A stretch of DNA of 64,000 bases from Schizochytrium sp. TIO01 (GCA_004764695.1 CM015708.1:186001-250000); one strand, 5' to 3'. Counted from the first letter of the stretch, positions 46,028 to 56,700 are shown. Numbers and translations are program-made. The notes: generated from the letters alone by a model not told the origin.

Positions 46028-46561
46028 ATGACTATGAACGAACCTTCAATGGTTGTCATCCAAGCGTTGGGCATGTTGCCAAACTATGTGTTTTTCGAAT
46101 CGCTTGATTTATTTTTAATTGCTGTTCTTGCTGACCCTAGCACTTGTTGCTTTTTACAGACATGCCTTGTCCCGTACTTTGTCGCCTTCCAGCGAGCCCC
46201 ACAATATGGCGTAGACTGGACAATTGCAAAGCTTCACGAAATGTTGACGAGTTGCTTTTTTTGTCAATATTCTGAGCCTGTGTTGAATGCACTTAATACA
46301 TTGACGCTCTCATGGACCAAAGGATACGGCCAGTTTGCAAACAACTTTCTTTGTTCTCTTTCCACGCGCGCAACTTGTTTGATGAGCTTAAGCAATTCAA
46401 TCAAAAAATCTCCTATTTATCTGAAGTCAGACCCTGTCGAGGAAATACTCGACAAGAAAGATCAACAAGAATGGTTCAGCGACAACCAGCTTAGACAGAT
46501 GGCATCTCTAGCTATGCAGCATAGCACTAAAAACGAAGAGCAGTCCTATAGTTTTAATTAG
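46028..46561 (+). CDS. Unknown 177-residue protein
   Basis: A Cys- and Leu-rich, helical-looking protein with no signal peptide and no clear membrane segment. The C-terminal third is polar (EEILDKKDQQEWF and onward). It is preceded by a promoter motif shared with the primase gene, so both could belong to the same expression class. It is followed on the same strand by another small unknown gene. No family was recognised. Confidence 0.65.
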   Translation: MTMNEPSMVVIQALGMLPNYVFFESLDLFLIAVLADPSTCCFLQTCLVPYFVAFQRAPQYGVDWTIAKLHEMLTSCFFCQYSEPVLNALNTLTLSWTKGYGQFANNFLCSLSTRATCLMSLSNSIKKSPIYLKSDPVEEILDKKDQQEWFSDNQLRQMASLAMQHSTKNEEQSYSFN

Positions 46562-46679
46562 ATAATGAAGTAATGAATAATCATAGTGCTTTTTTGAGTT
46601 AATTAAAGTTATAGAGAAACACCATAACCTTAAATCAGTCTCGCTGATCGAACAGACCACCCGACATTGTGCTCTTAGG

Positions 46680-47177
46680 ATGAGTAAGACTGATCTGGGC
46701 GAGGCCAAGAGAGTCAAGCGGCGTTATACCGATGAGCCTGTTGCAGATGGCAACCACAAACATATCAAGCGCAAATGTATTATGCAAAGAAGCTTTGCCG
46801 ATGAGGATATCTCACACATTTTATTCTGCGCTAGTATAGATGGGCTTATAGCGATTAGTTTAGCAGTAGGTCAACGAGCTGATAAAGTGATGCAATTTAC
46901 ATACGATACTATGAAGCTTATTAGCAAAGACACCGCAGTCACTGCTTCATCTTTCATCGCGACCAAGATGTACCTGAACCTATTATTTGATGTAATGGGG
47001 AAGAACAACGTAAACATACAATGCCTTTTGATTTGCAAGGCTTACTTACAAGGTTTGAAAATTTCAAGTGAACAGAACATGACATCTTTCTTGAATATGA
47101 TTAGACTTAAAGCTATAGCTATCACAGCAATGTGTCAGGCTACAATCAAGACTCGAGGTCTGGAAACAAGAAACTAA
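46680..47177 (+). CDS. Small protein with basic N-terminus, unknown
   Basis: A 165-residue protein. The N-terminal ~35 residues contain two basic clusters (KRVKRRY and KHIKRK) that form a good bipartite nuclear localisation candidate. The remaining ~125 residues are helical and contain conserved-looking hydrophobic segments (ISHILFCASIDGLIAISLAV). It overlaps the convergent gene at 47146 by about 30 bp. A DNA- or RNA-associated role is possible but not shown. Confidence 0.65.
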   Translation: MSKTDLGEAKRVKRRYTDEPVADGNHKHIKRKCIMQRSFADEDISHILFCASIDGLIAISLAVGQRADKVMQFTYDTMKLISKDTAVTASSFIATKMYLNLLFDVMGKNNVNIQCLLICKAYLQGLKISSEQNMTSFLNMIRLKAIAITAMCQATIKTRGLETRN

Positions 47178-47472
47178 CACAACAATTTCTATATTTTCCT
47201 TTTCCGGATTCTACAACCCTTGTCTGTCCACATTGCTGCCCTCTAGACTGTGTATTCCTTGTCTGTCCACTTTGTTGCCCTCTAGATTGTGTATCATAAT
47301 CAAGTAAAAAGCTGTCATACGTGAACAATGGACTTATTAAATCATCTTTACCTGTAACTAATTCATCATCAAGTCGAAAAGATTGTCTTTCTTCTATTGA
47401 ATAGTTAAGCAATGCGTCTCTTTGTTCAGAGCTACCCAACATAGGGCGCTTAGTATCTAGCAAGTTTCCCAT
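47146..47472 (-). CDS. Small MGN-start protein, unknown
   Basis: A 108-residue protein beginning MGNLLDTKR. An N-terminal glycine can be a myristoylation site, though the Asp at position 6 is not favourable. A direct repeat (TQSRGQQSGQTR and TQSRGQQCGQTR) lies near residues 71-86, and the C-terminus has CCVSFLF. No transmembrane helix is present. It lies between two better-supported genes and overlaps the end of the preceding convergent gene. Probably real, but short. Confidence 0.45.
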   Translation of the reverse strand: MGNLLDTKRPMLGSSEQRDALLNYSIEERQSFRLDDELVTGKDDLISPLFTYDSFLLDYDTQSRGQQSGQTRNTQSRGQQCGQTRVVESGKGKYRNCCVSFLFPDLES

Positions 47473-47536
47473 TATACAAGAACAACGCTACAGCTTGAGC
47501 AACATAATGAGCTGCTTTATATATTCATATATTATT

Positions 47537-49165
47537 TTAATCTATTTTTTCGCTATTGATAAGGAGTTTAGCGAGACCGTCTTGTATTTGTTCTATTGGT
47601 TCTTGCTCAAGAACCTCTGGGACATCTTGCTCTTCACAAATCTGCTCTTGCTCAAGAACCTCTGGCACATCTTGCTCCTCACTAATCTGCTCTTGCTCAA
47701 GAACCTCTGGCACATCTTGCTCCTCACTAATCTGCTCTTGCTCAAGAACCTCTGGCACATCTTGCTCTTCACTAATCTGCTCTTGCTCGAGAATCTCAGG
47801 CACATCTTGCTCTTCTTCATCATCATCATTAGCCACAGAAGACGTTGTAAGCTCATACTGCCTGACAGCAGTATCAATGATCGCCTGAGCAGCATACTCT
47901 GCCTTAACTGCATCTGTGTAAGCAAGAACTCCACATGCTTGAACTTTTGAAACAACATGACGCAAGCTACTTGAGAAAATAAACGGCTTTTGCATAGCTC
48001 CGCACATGATAGCACGACATAAACTTATTATCTCGAGACTAGCTTCACCATCATTAATTGTATTATCTCCAGAAAAATCAGGCAAGGAAGCGTGATGAAC
48101 AATAATCATCATACATCTCGGGTCTTTTTGAACACGCGTTATCCATGCTACAAAATGTACTTGAGTTGCATCGAATTCGACATCACAGAGAATATGATTA
48201 TCCGCCAGTCGGCTTGTATGTGTCATCTCTGTTGTACCATTGCATAGTCTTACGCGAATCACGCATTGATTGAAAGCAGGCACAACCTTCAAGTAAGGAT
48301 AGGCAGCAGTGAAGCTGTTTGCAATGGTGACAGCTCTCATCATGGCCAAAGCAAATACTTTGTTTCTTACTCTTTGCGAAACGGAGTCATCTCTTAGATC
48401 AGCAATGATGTAGCGATGCTTTGGAGGGAGCGTTGGCCCTACAGAAGAATATTTTGTAACTCCTGTCTGCTCAAATTTAGCAACAGCAGCCGGAGTTGGC
48501 GCATTATTAATGACCTCTTCAAGACTTGCTAATGAAACACGTTGCCATTGATCTTCACCAAGCACATGACTCGCCGAAGTTTGTTGTTTGTTTTGTTGCT
48601 CGTGTTTAGAGAGCAGCCACAAGTCACCAAGCACGTGTCCTATTCCTTCAAATATTTTTTGCTCCTCCTGACTGCTCAAATTATCACTCACCACTTGACT
48701 TGACGTTATAGATGAGTAACAAAATGGATCGAAAACAACCTTCGAGTCAAACGTTTCGTCCAATACAGCGCTTTGTGGTATCCAAGCAGGGGCATCCATT
48801 TGCTTTTCAATAACAAAACTGATAGTAGGCAGAGTTTCGCCATGATCAAGCTTCACAGAAAGCTTCATAACATTCTTTTCACAGAACCATTTATACGCAT
48901 TGAACATACTAGTTGCTAGCTTGCTCCGCGCTACCATATCATCAAAATCAAAGAGTAAATTTGTTTCAATGTGGCGAACGAAAGCTTTTTCGCCTTGAAT
49001 CTCAATGTCGGCCTCTGTGATCGCATACTTGAATATATCATACTCAATCAAATCAACCCAGCATGATGTGCGACAAATATTGAACTTTGAACCTTTAGGC
49101 GGCACAAAGCTCTCGGCAAGCACGCTTGACTCATCTACGAAACGTCGGTACTCTATGCATGACAT
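47537..49165 (-). CDS. Unknown protein with C-terminal 15-residue repeats
   Basis: A 542-residue protein from the first ATG (49165). About 440 residues look like folded soluble sequence with no recognised domain. The C-terminal ~85 residues hold about five copies of a 15-residue acidic repeat (unit EEQDVPEVLEQEQIS, 45 bp at DNA level) followed by a short unique end. No signal peptide or membrane segment is present. Repeat identity at DNA level suggests slippage. The size and lack of targeting signals would fit a virion-internal or nuclear protein; nothing more specific can be said. Confidence 0.75.
   Translation of the reverse strand: MSCIEYRRFVDESSVLAESFVPPKGSKFNICRTSCWVDLIEYDIFKYAITEADIEIQGEKAFVRHIETNLLFDFDDMVARSKLATSMFNAYKWFCEKNVMKLSVKLDHGETLPTISFVIEKQMDAPAWIPQSAVLDETFDSKVVFDPFCYSSITSSQVVSDNLSSQEEQKIFEGIGHVLGDLWLLSKHEQQNKQQTSASHVLGEDQWQRVSLASLEEVINNAPTPAAVAKFEQTGVTKYSSVGPTLPPKHRYIIADLRDDSVSQRVRNKVFALAMMRAVTIANSFTAAYPYLKVVPAFNQCVIRVRLCNGTTEMTHTSRLADNHILCDVEFDATQVHFVAWITRVQKDPRCMMIIVHHASLPDFSGDNTINDGEASLEIISLCRAIMCGAMQKPFIFSSSLRHVVSKVQACGVLAYTDAVKAEYAAQAIIDTAVRQYELTTSSVANDDDEEEQDVPEILEQEQISEEQDVPEVLEQEQISEEQDVPEVLEQEQISEEQDVPEVLEQEQICEEQDVPEVLEQEPIEQIQDGLAKLLINSEKID
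47585..47815. repeat. 45-bp tandem repeat within the gene at 47537
   Basis: About five near-identical 45-bp units (each with TCTTGCTCAAGAACCTCTGG on the + strand) encode the acidic repeats described for this gene. On the + strand the same repeats create a spurious Ser/Cys-rich frame (47556-47888). Confidence 0.88.
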
Positions 49166-49357
49166 TTTGAACAAATCAATTCGCGGTTTGCTTAAGCCAA
49201 TATGAATCAATTATGTTCTTGTGCTTACATATATTGACCTATGGCACAGGAGGGTCTAATAAACATAAATTACCGGTCGCTACCTTTAAAAAAAATCGTT
49301 TAAATAGATAATAACTATAAATTATTTATTGAGCAAGATTAATCAAAAAGCTTCTAA

Positions 49358-51088
49358 CTAGCGTCCACAATCGGAGCATTGAGTCACTTCGGCACAGGTC
49401 TCGCCATAGTAAGGAAATTTGCATCTGCACCATTTTTCTTCACACCATCCGTCATTCTCACAAACGCATTCCCGCTCGCAGTTTGCTCCAAGCCAGTTGT
49501 CTTCACAAATACAGTTGCCAGAAGTCTGGTCACAAACACCACGCTCACTACAGTCGCGATTATAACAAAGATCAATCGTAGTGCTATCGACATCTTCATT
49601 ATCTAGTGAAAGGGTAGCACGAATAGTTGCTAGAATTTGATCAAGCTCAGAGCTTACTTGTTCGATTTCTTCGGCTGTGGCACTTGCTGGGAACAAAATA
49701 TCTACATCAACCTCTGTCGAATCAAATGCATCAACTGTAACGTCGTAGCCTAACAATGCACTTAGTGATGCCGTAAAATTAGCCTCATTTGCTTGAATGT
49801 CTGCATATGCATCGGCAGTGACCGAAAATTCAATTTTAAATGTAACATCATCACCAATGTTGCTAAGCTGACGCCTAAAAGAACCGTCCGTTGGGGCTGG
49901 TGCTGGACCAGAGCTTCCTGTTTCATAAGAATCATTATCATATTCGAACGAAGGATCAAAAGTTTCCTCGTCTTGCCAACTAGTCGAAGAGTCCACCTTA
50001 TAATAAATAGTAGAATTGACCAAAGAACCCAGCCGTTTGTTTGCAATGAACTGATACATATCGGCGTCATTCATTGTAGTGGAGGAGCGCGTGCTCATCC
50101 CCTTTTCAAGAGTGATCTGCTCAGTATAATTAAGAACCACCTGAAATTGTTGCACGGTGGTTGCATTGTCTATTGAAATAATAGTATGGTTAAGGGCATC
50201 CATAGTCTTTTGGCGCGTGTGAGCTTTGAGCTTGGCACCAAGCTTTTTACTCACGAGACGATTTGGATCTTTTGTTGGTGCAGCTGTAGGTGCCGTTGGA
50301 GCTGGTGTATATGAAACAGGTGCCAAAGTTGGCGCTTGTGTATGAACCGTTGGTGCAGGCGTGGGTGCTCGAGTTTTTCCAGATAAACCAAGTAACACAG
50401 CTTCTTTGCAAGCTGTCATATTTTTAAACCACGCGATTCTATGTTTGCGACGAGTACTGAGAGAATAGGTACCAACATCGTTGACCCCATCGCTTGTACC
50501 TGGCCCATGACAAGCGGTCGGGCGACAGCTGTACTTGTCGTCACCAGTAGCGCTTACATGAAACAGTTGGAAAACGCCAACATGCATTTTGTCAGTGATA
50601 GCAAGATCGATGCTGTAATGCATACAATGCCACCAAGCTTTATATTCACTATCAGTATCACGATAGTACGCACCAAGATTATATGTTCCATAGCCTGACG
50701 AACACCCATTAATGTAATTGAATGCTCTTGTCTCGCCTGAATCTTTGAAAGGCAAACCCTCGTAGTTGATAAATTGAATAGCACATTCAGGATATCCTGC
50801 ATATGTATCATTAAAATAGGCAAGATTAGATGCCTCACAAGTTCGACCGTTAAAAACGTAGTCTTGATACTCGGAAGAAACAACCTCTCGAAATTGCGGG
50901 ATAGCTACATTATCAAATCCGCACATTGGTGGAGACCTAACAGCGCCCAATTCTCCGTCCAAATAGTAATCTTGAACACTTGTAGGCAGTTGTGTAGGTG
51001 CTTGAGTCGGTGTATCCGTAGCAAATGTGCTTGGCATCATATCACTAACAACTGCTGCAACGACTAAAATTGCCGAAAGACGCTGCAT
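49358..51088 (-). CDS. Secreted EGF-like protein with Pro/Thr linker
   Basis: A 576-residue protein with a signal peptide (MQRLSAILVVAAVVSDMMPSTFA). After a TPTQAPTQLPT linker comes a Cys-containing ectodomain (about residues 45-240). A second TPAPT-type linker (about 240-275) follows, then a ~220-residue domain with VTADAYADIQANEANFTASL, and finally two EGF-like repeats (CYNRDCSERGVCDQTS and CVCENDGWCEEKWCRCKFPY). There is no transmembrane anchor. The C-terminal part is a clear paralogue of the protein at 22793, with the same EGF pair and a similar preceding domain. It may be a multimeric surface or secreted factor of the virion; the ligand is unknown. Confidence 0.8.
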   Translation of the reverse strand: MQRLSAILVVAAVVSDMMPSTFATDTPTQAPTQLPTSVQDYYLDGELGAVRSPPMCGFDNVAIPQFREVVSSEYQDYVFNGRTCEASNLAYFNDTYAGYPECAIQFINYEGLPFKDSGETRAFNYINGCSSGYGTYNLGAYYRDTDSEYKAWWHCMHYSIDLAITDKMHVGVFQLFHVSATGDDKYSCRPTACHGPGTSDGVNDVGTYSLSTRRKHRIAWFKNMTACKEAVLLGLSGKTRAPTPAPTVHTQAPTLAPVSYTPAPTAPTAAPTKDPNRLVSKKLGAKLKAHTRQKTMDALNHTIISIDNATTVQQFQVVLNYTEQITLEKGMSTRSSTTMNDADMYQFIANKRLGSLVNSTIYYKVDSSTSWQDEETFDPSFEYDNDSYETGSSGPAPAPTDGSFRRQLSNIGDDVTFKIEFSVTADAYADIQANEANFTASLSALLGYDVTVDAFDSTEVDVDILFPASATAEEIEQVSSELDQILATIRATLSLDNEDVDSTTIDLCYNRDCSERGVCDQTSGNCICEDNWLGANCERECVCENDGWCEEKWCRCKFPYYGETCAEVTQCSDCGR

Positions 51089-51281
51089 GATAGCGAAATA
51101 AAATGTTCCAACTTTAGGCCACGTTCAAGCAATTTTACTCGTAGCTCAACTTGCATATATTTTTAGGTATATATTCTTTGTATAATAATTTAAACATATA
51201 GATTTTTTCGGTTTATTTATATTTGATCATTTAATTGTTTACAGAGACCAATCATTATCTATAAAATGATAACTGTCAGTC

Positions 51282-51434
51282 ATGAATCTGCAACAGGTCG
51301 GCTCAAGAGAAGAACTCAAGATAGCTTTTGTTGTAGCGATCTTCGTGCTTATTATCATCATTTTTGTTAGTGATTCCAGACTCTTTAGAGGCACGAGACC
51401 AGATACACTAGGCCCAAGACTTCGCCAAGACTAA
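51282..51434 (+). CDS. Putative 50-residue single-pass membrane protein
   Basis: A 50-codon frame in the gap after the EGF-like gene. It encodes a polar N-terminus, a strong hydrophobic helix (IAFVVAIFVLIIIIFV) and a basic C-terminal tail (RLFRGTRPDTLGPRLRQD). Its composition is more protein-like than chance would suggest. Similar single-helix proteins are common in large virus envelopes. It is independent of the neighbouring genes. Confidence 0.5.
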   Translation: MNLQQVGSREELKIAFVVAIFVLIIIIFVSDSRLFRGTRPDTLGPRLRQD

Positions 51435-51646
51435 ATTCAAAGCAAGCATATTTTTGAATCAAGACGTTCTACACACTAAGAAAAACGCGATAAAGCAGAT
51501 CATTTGATTTAATCTTGTTTTCTTCTGTAGATCCTGAGTCATTCGGTACACGCTAACTTGCAAGTTGCATTGCCCAGTACGACAAGAAGCTAAAATATGT
51601 AAGCGTTAATATTGAAAAGCAACATTAGTCAAACCACAAATACAAC

Positions 51647-52114
51647 TTAATGTGACTGAGGATTTGCTTCCTGTCCTGTGGCGCATCTGACGAACATTTC
51701 GCTGATCTGATTCGATTCATCGCTCTCAATTTCCGAGCCATGCAAAAGAGTGCTGATACGACTCATGAGATTCCCAAGAGTGTCAAGTTCACCAAGAGTG
51801 TATCCTTGGAATGTTTCGTCGTCACTCTCCTCCTCATCGTCTGAAGAATTATCAACTTCGTGCTCAGCTCTACCTATTCCAGTGTAGCGACGTTGCCCAA
51901 GCGGAATGTCCATTGTCCAGCTGTTACTACTGAGCCCCGGGCCGTCGTGCGACTCTTGAACTCGTGCGTCTGCGCCATCCCCACTATCGAGCACAAAATC
52001 AACCATCGAGCCGAGAAGCGCTTGGATGGTCTCCTCACCAGAGTCGCGTGTTATGAACTCCGCTTCGGTAGACGCACAGACAACACGCGCAGGAAAGCTT
52101 CTTTCGTTGGACAT
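51647..52114 (-). CDS. Acidic 155-residue protein, unknown
   Basis: A small acidic protein beginning at the first ATG (52114). It has a long Asp/Glu/Ser stretch at about residues 87-97 (EHEVDNSSDDEEESDDET) and a polar C-terminus. A short helical segment (TLGNLMSRISTLLHG) precedes the end. No targeting signal is visible. It could be a regulatory or binding partner of a basic protein, but nothing supports a specific function. Confidence 0.6.
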   Translation of the reverse strand: MSNERSFPARVVCASTEAEFITRDSGEETIQALLGSMVDFVLDSGDGADARVQESHDGPGLSSNSWTMDIPLGQRRYTGIGRAEHEVDNSSDDEEESDDETFQGYTLGELDTLGNLMSRISTLLHGSEIESDESNQISEMFVRCATGQEANPQSH

Positions 52115-52529
52115 CTTCTGCAAGTTCGCGATCTGACAAAAATCCAAAGCTGGTAGAAACTCAATATCAATCTATAGCTTTATCTAGTTTGAAAGCTAGC
52201 GTATACCAAGCATTAATCATTCGTAGATTCTTCTAAGCTAACTCTCTTGCTTGAATGATTCAGTATTGCAAGCGTGTAAGCACAAGTAAACGATAGTAGA
52301 CTTATTGTCGGTTTTCGCGGCTACTCTTTTTTGTCTATATTTTACGCTATTCATCTATTTAAAAAACCAAAGATTTTTTATTTCTTTGAACAAACTGCAC
52401 AAACAACGGGAATATCAAACTTCCAGGTTACAGACTCGAATATGATTTTTTTTATTTATTTTTTTTTAATTAGTTTTTTAAGAAACGGATTATCAACAGC
52501 AATCACCAAACGCCGATCAGTGAGATACA
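52115..52529. other. Intergenic region with primase promoter motif
   Basis: About 415 bp between divergent genes with no convincing gene. It contains T-rich runs (52445-52480) and the 15-mer ACAGACTCGAATATG at 52430-52444, which is shared with the region upstream of 46028. Confidence 0.55.
52430..52444 (+). promoter_or_regulatory. ACAGACTCGAATATG motif upstream of the primase
   Basis: Identical to 45941-45955. It is 86 bp upstream of the primase start codon and followed by a T-rich run. Probably part of the promoter for replication-class genes, by inference. Confidence 0.45.
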
Positions 52530-53708
52530 ATGAGCAAAGTAAACCCTTGGGATGGATCTTCATTCAACCCTGATCCTAACAGCACGGTGAGACCCATTGA
52601 CCAATGTATAGAAAGCGGATATCCTGTGTTTGCGTGCGATCTGAACATAAGCAATGCAAAATGCTACCTTGGCTACGGCTATACATATTTTATCAATACT
52701 GTCTATCCCACATTGACAAAGCAGAAGCAACCGCCTTGCATGCACGAGGTCTTGCGTCCAAACCAACCGTCACGCATTTTTATTGACATAGACCACAAGT
52801 ATAACAATCAGGAAAACTCTGAACATAAAGACATCGCAGAAGCTGAATGTGCCAAGTTCATTGAGCATGCCACAGAAGAATGCGTGCGCCTTTTCAGTCT
52901 AAGTAAGAAACCTGATTTAGTGATCTTGACAGGCAGCTATGTCGGCAAAGTGTCATATCATGTTGTGATTGACATTTTTTTACCAGACACGCAAGTGGTT
53001 AGACAGTTTGTTTCGTATCTGAAAACCACATTCATCGTACGTTACTCAAACGGTCAAGAACCAGCAACAACGATCCGAAAAGAGTTCATTGACCTCGCGG
53101 TCTATAGCAGAAACCACTGCTTTCGGCTTTTTGGCTCATCTAAAAAATCGAACCCAGGCGTTAGCCTCCAAGCTTGTCCTTCAAGCAATTGCTCGACGTG
53201 GCAATTTGAAACAATTCTCGAAAAGAGTTTAATTCAATGCAAGCGGATTGATCAACCTGTTTTCCAATTGGATTCTTCAATCAGCGGACTCATGAAGAAA
53301 TCGCAATGGCTTCAGAAAACTGAATTTTCAGAAATAGACGACGCATCTATGTTTGCATTTTTGGACCAAGGCTCGAAAAGCAGCAATCAGCACACAGAAT
53401 CAGTCAACGACCCAGAGCTTTTACAAGGACTTCGAACAGTCATTCAATTAATGTACGGCCCAAACATTACATTTGGCCACTTTACAAAAATGAATAACAT
53501 GGTTCAAGCAACCATCTATAAAGGAGTTTGTCCATGGCGCAACAACAAGCCTCATAAGAGCAATGGACAATATTTTCGCTGCAACTTGAAAAGCATGTGT
53601 GCTTATGGAGTATGTTCGGACAGCGACTGTCCCAAGTTTCCATATAATATAGTGCAAGACATACGCGCACTGCTTCCTCTTCCGCCTAAACAACTAAAAA
53701 AGCAATAA
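52530..53708 (+). CDS. Archaeo-eukaryotic primase, PRIMPOL/UL52-type
   Basis: A 392-residue protein with the motifs of the archaeo-eukaryotic primase superfamily. The metal-binding pair is FIDIDHKY (Asp86 and Asp88). The SxH motif is VSYHVVID (Ser142, His144). A third acidic residue lies in FIDLAVYSRNHCFRL (Asp188) with Arg199 and nearby lysines for nucleotide binding. The C-terminal zinc module has Cys334, His342, Cys357/362 and Cys367 (CPWRNNKPH, then CAYGVCSDSDC), typical of PRIMPOL and herpesvirus UL52 primases. The enzyme would synthesise RNA or DNA primers for replication. A stand-alone copy of this length fits the single-domain primase of large DNA viruses; a fused helicase is absent. 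Confidence 0.87.
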   Translation: MSKVNPWDGSSFNPDPNSTVRPIDQCIESGYPVFACDLNISNAKCYLGYGYTYFINTVYPTLTKQKQPPCMHEVLRPNQPSRIFIDIDHKYNNQENSEHKDIAEAECAKFIEHATEECVRLFSLSKKPDLVILTGSYVGKVSYHVVIDIFLPDTQVVRQFVSYLKTTFIVRYSNGQEPATTIRKEFIDLAVYSRNHCFRLFGSSKKSNPGVSLQACPSSNCSTWQFETILEKSLIQCKRIDQPVFQLDSSISGLMKKSQWLQKTEFSEIDDASMFAFLDQGSKSSNQHTESVNDPELLQGLRTVIQLMYGPNITFGHFTKMNNMVQATIYKGVCPWRNNKPHKSNGQYFRCNLKSMCAYGVCSDSDCPKFPYNIVQDIRALLPLPPKQLKKQ

Positions 53709-53730
53709 TAATTCTTTAACGATCATGTTT

Positions 53731-56700
53731 CTAGTTCAAAATTCTATAGATTTTTGCAATCTTTTCATCGCGGTCATTAGCAGTACCATTAAAAACATAT
53801 AAAGCCATTCCATCATCCTTCTCGCCATCATCAGACAATAAATTATTTGCGAGAGCTTTCCGTGTAATACTGTGTAGTTTCTTTCGAATATTATCATAAT
53901 CACTGTCATTAGCGATTAACCGGTGAATAAAAACATTAATGTTTGATTTAATTCTTGTGGCATCTAAATACTTTGGCAAGGACAACTCAATTTGTTCGGC
54001 AATAGTGAGTTTTGAATGCGACTTGATCTGAATCGTTCTCAAGAAATTATCAAATTTGCCCTCCAATGATTTTTCATTTGATGAATGCGTCCCCGATAAC
54101 AAAATATAAAGCTCATTCAAGCTATCGACTAGCTGATACTTCATCTGATTGATATTCTTTGAACTGCCCTCTAACGAAGAGGAAGATTGTAATATAGAAT
54201 ACATCCGAAGAACTGATTCCAACTGTGTTTCACAAGGTCTTGAAGACTCAGTTGAAAGAGTGAGAATTTTCAACACCTCATCGACACCAACCAGAATGAC
54301 CATGTACAATCGCCACAGATACGGCCAGGATTTAGAATCAATCTGCGTATTTTCGTACGAGATAAGTGATGTCCTATCGTCACGCAAAAAAACTTCTCTT
54401 GTACATGCAGCAATCGTGCTGCCAATTTCATATAAAGGATCATTACAATTTAATTTTCGAAGTTTGTACAGTAACTTATCTGGAGTAGCCAGATGCGTAG
54501 AAGAATTCATAACATATCTATAGCAAGTAATCCAGTCTGACAACTCATATAAAACTAGTTTCTCACCTATAGTTGTTACCCAATTAGAAACAAGATATTT
54601 GATTCCGCTTGGCATATGCTTTCCCGCAAATGAATAGATAAGAAATCTTCCTCCATGGTTTACTGTTTGATATAGCAAGCTGATATAATTCTCGGGTATA
54701 GGTCTCCCTGAAATAAGCATTCTCGAAATATAGGCAATATATGATAAGCTTGTTGCATACATTTTCAAAATGATAAGCCGGCTTAATTTATATTCTTCTG
54801 GATCCAACCCATAAACTCCACCAAATGGATGGTCGCTAAAATTATCTTCTTGCGAACTACCCAGAATCTCTCGTACGAAAACACTCAGAATCAGACCCCA
54901 ACCAAGTACGACACTCCCAAAATAGCACAACGCAAAACTTGAGCTAACCACTCCTCTTTTATCTTTCGAATAATGAATGGTTCCAAACATGCTGTATAGC
55001 ATTTCAAAAATCGTATCTGTAACATTGAGTAAGAAGATTTTATTACTAACATCATAGGTATTGTAGACGTTTGACAGATAATCTAACATAGAAAGAGATT
55101 CACGAATCTCAGTATCAATTTTATTTAGTTCAACTCTAGTCAACGTATTATGAATCGTGTTATCATGCAGTTCGCTCTTATAACTTTTGATAAAGTCCAA
55201 CTGTTCTCGAGTGTACACCTCTTCGGGTGTTCCATATTGATTCAACAAAAATATTAGAACGCCACCAGTGATTCCCAAAGTTACCAAACTATTCAAAGCA
55301 TACTCTTTCACTGCTGGATTTGACTTGGTAAGCAGATTACCAACTTGCGATGCTGAGTAGCGCAGCACGAATGATGTTACGCCACTCAGCAACATGTATG
55401 ACATGATATCCTGATAAGAATATTGGTCTGAATAGTGAAAATGGAGATTATCCTTATTATCATTCTGTCTAAAAGAATAATAATAAGAATAACGACTTTG
55501 AGCTATTCCGTAAATGAAAGATGGTACCAAATTATCCGCGTATAATTGAGAGGGCTGACCAGATATTTTGTATCTTGTTAGCTGCTGTTCTACAGGAACA
55601 GACGTATTTAAAAAAGTAAATCTAGATTCTGCAATGTAAACTAGGCGATCATTAAATAGTGCTTGAAATTGTGCAAGCGCTACTACAAGAATTGCCATGG
55701 AAATAATAGCCACATTTAAAACCGTTCTAGAATGTTTCATGCTTCTGAAGTAAAGCTTAAATGAATAGCTTGCTCCTGTAGTATACTTGAATTGCTGACT
55801 AATCAAATCATTTGTCACTTCATGAATAGCTTCGCTATAGTTGCGTAATTTGTTATTTACCTGGATAAATTCTTCTTTACGATTTCTGACTGTCTTCCCA
55901 TTCAGTGTTTGAAACGCCTGATTTAAATCCTTTTTCATAACATGCAATAACTGCAATTTTTCATAGTAATCTCTACATTCTTTGAGCTGGTTTTCAATTT
56001 CTTCAATAATCCTGAATTTATACTCACTTTGTAAACCATCCACTCCAAAATTTTGTTCTACCTTTGCAAGAAGATCTGATAGTCTTTCTTCTCTTCTTTT
56101 ATGGAAAAGCTCTGTCTCGATATTTTGCCCAGTCTTATTAAGTGTTCTAGTTTTGCTTTTGCTCCTTAACGGAGTCCTACGTGTTGTAGGTTCGCGTTTA
56201 TTTGAACGACCACGACCTGGTGTGTTTGATTCCTCTTTCAGCGTCATGCTAGCGTCTCGATTCTGTTTTTTATTATGCGAATTATAAGAAGTGGCTGCCG
56301 ATATAGAGCTATTTGATGCCTTATTCAGCGTCATGCTAGCGTTCACATTATGTGTATCAATAAGCGAATAATAGAAATCGGCTGCCGATATAGAGCTGTT
56401 TGGTGTGTCGTCAAATTTGTTTAAGGTATTTAAAAGAGAAATTGGCTGGTTGTGAGGATGATCTGCTGAATTGTTTCTAGATCTAGACTTATTTGGAGAT
56501 TTTGATCTAGTCCTTTGCGCTTTGGCTTTGGCGGACGTACTTACAACTTTATTTGTTGTTTGATGTTTCTTAATTTTTAGACGACTTCCCGACATTGAAA
56601 CTTGCATATTGCTATTGTTCGCATTATTAGAGACAACCAGCTGCTCCAATTCTTCAATCAAGTGATCATATTCGTGTCCAGCAATGTGCCCAAGACTCAA

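Noticed and set aside
47556-47888. Ser/Cys-rich repeated + strand frame
   Set aside because: It is the reverse side of the 45-bp repeats encoding the acidic tail of the minus-strand gene.
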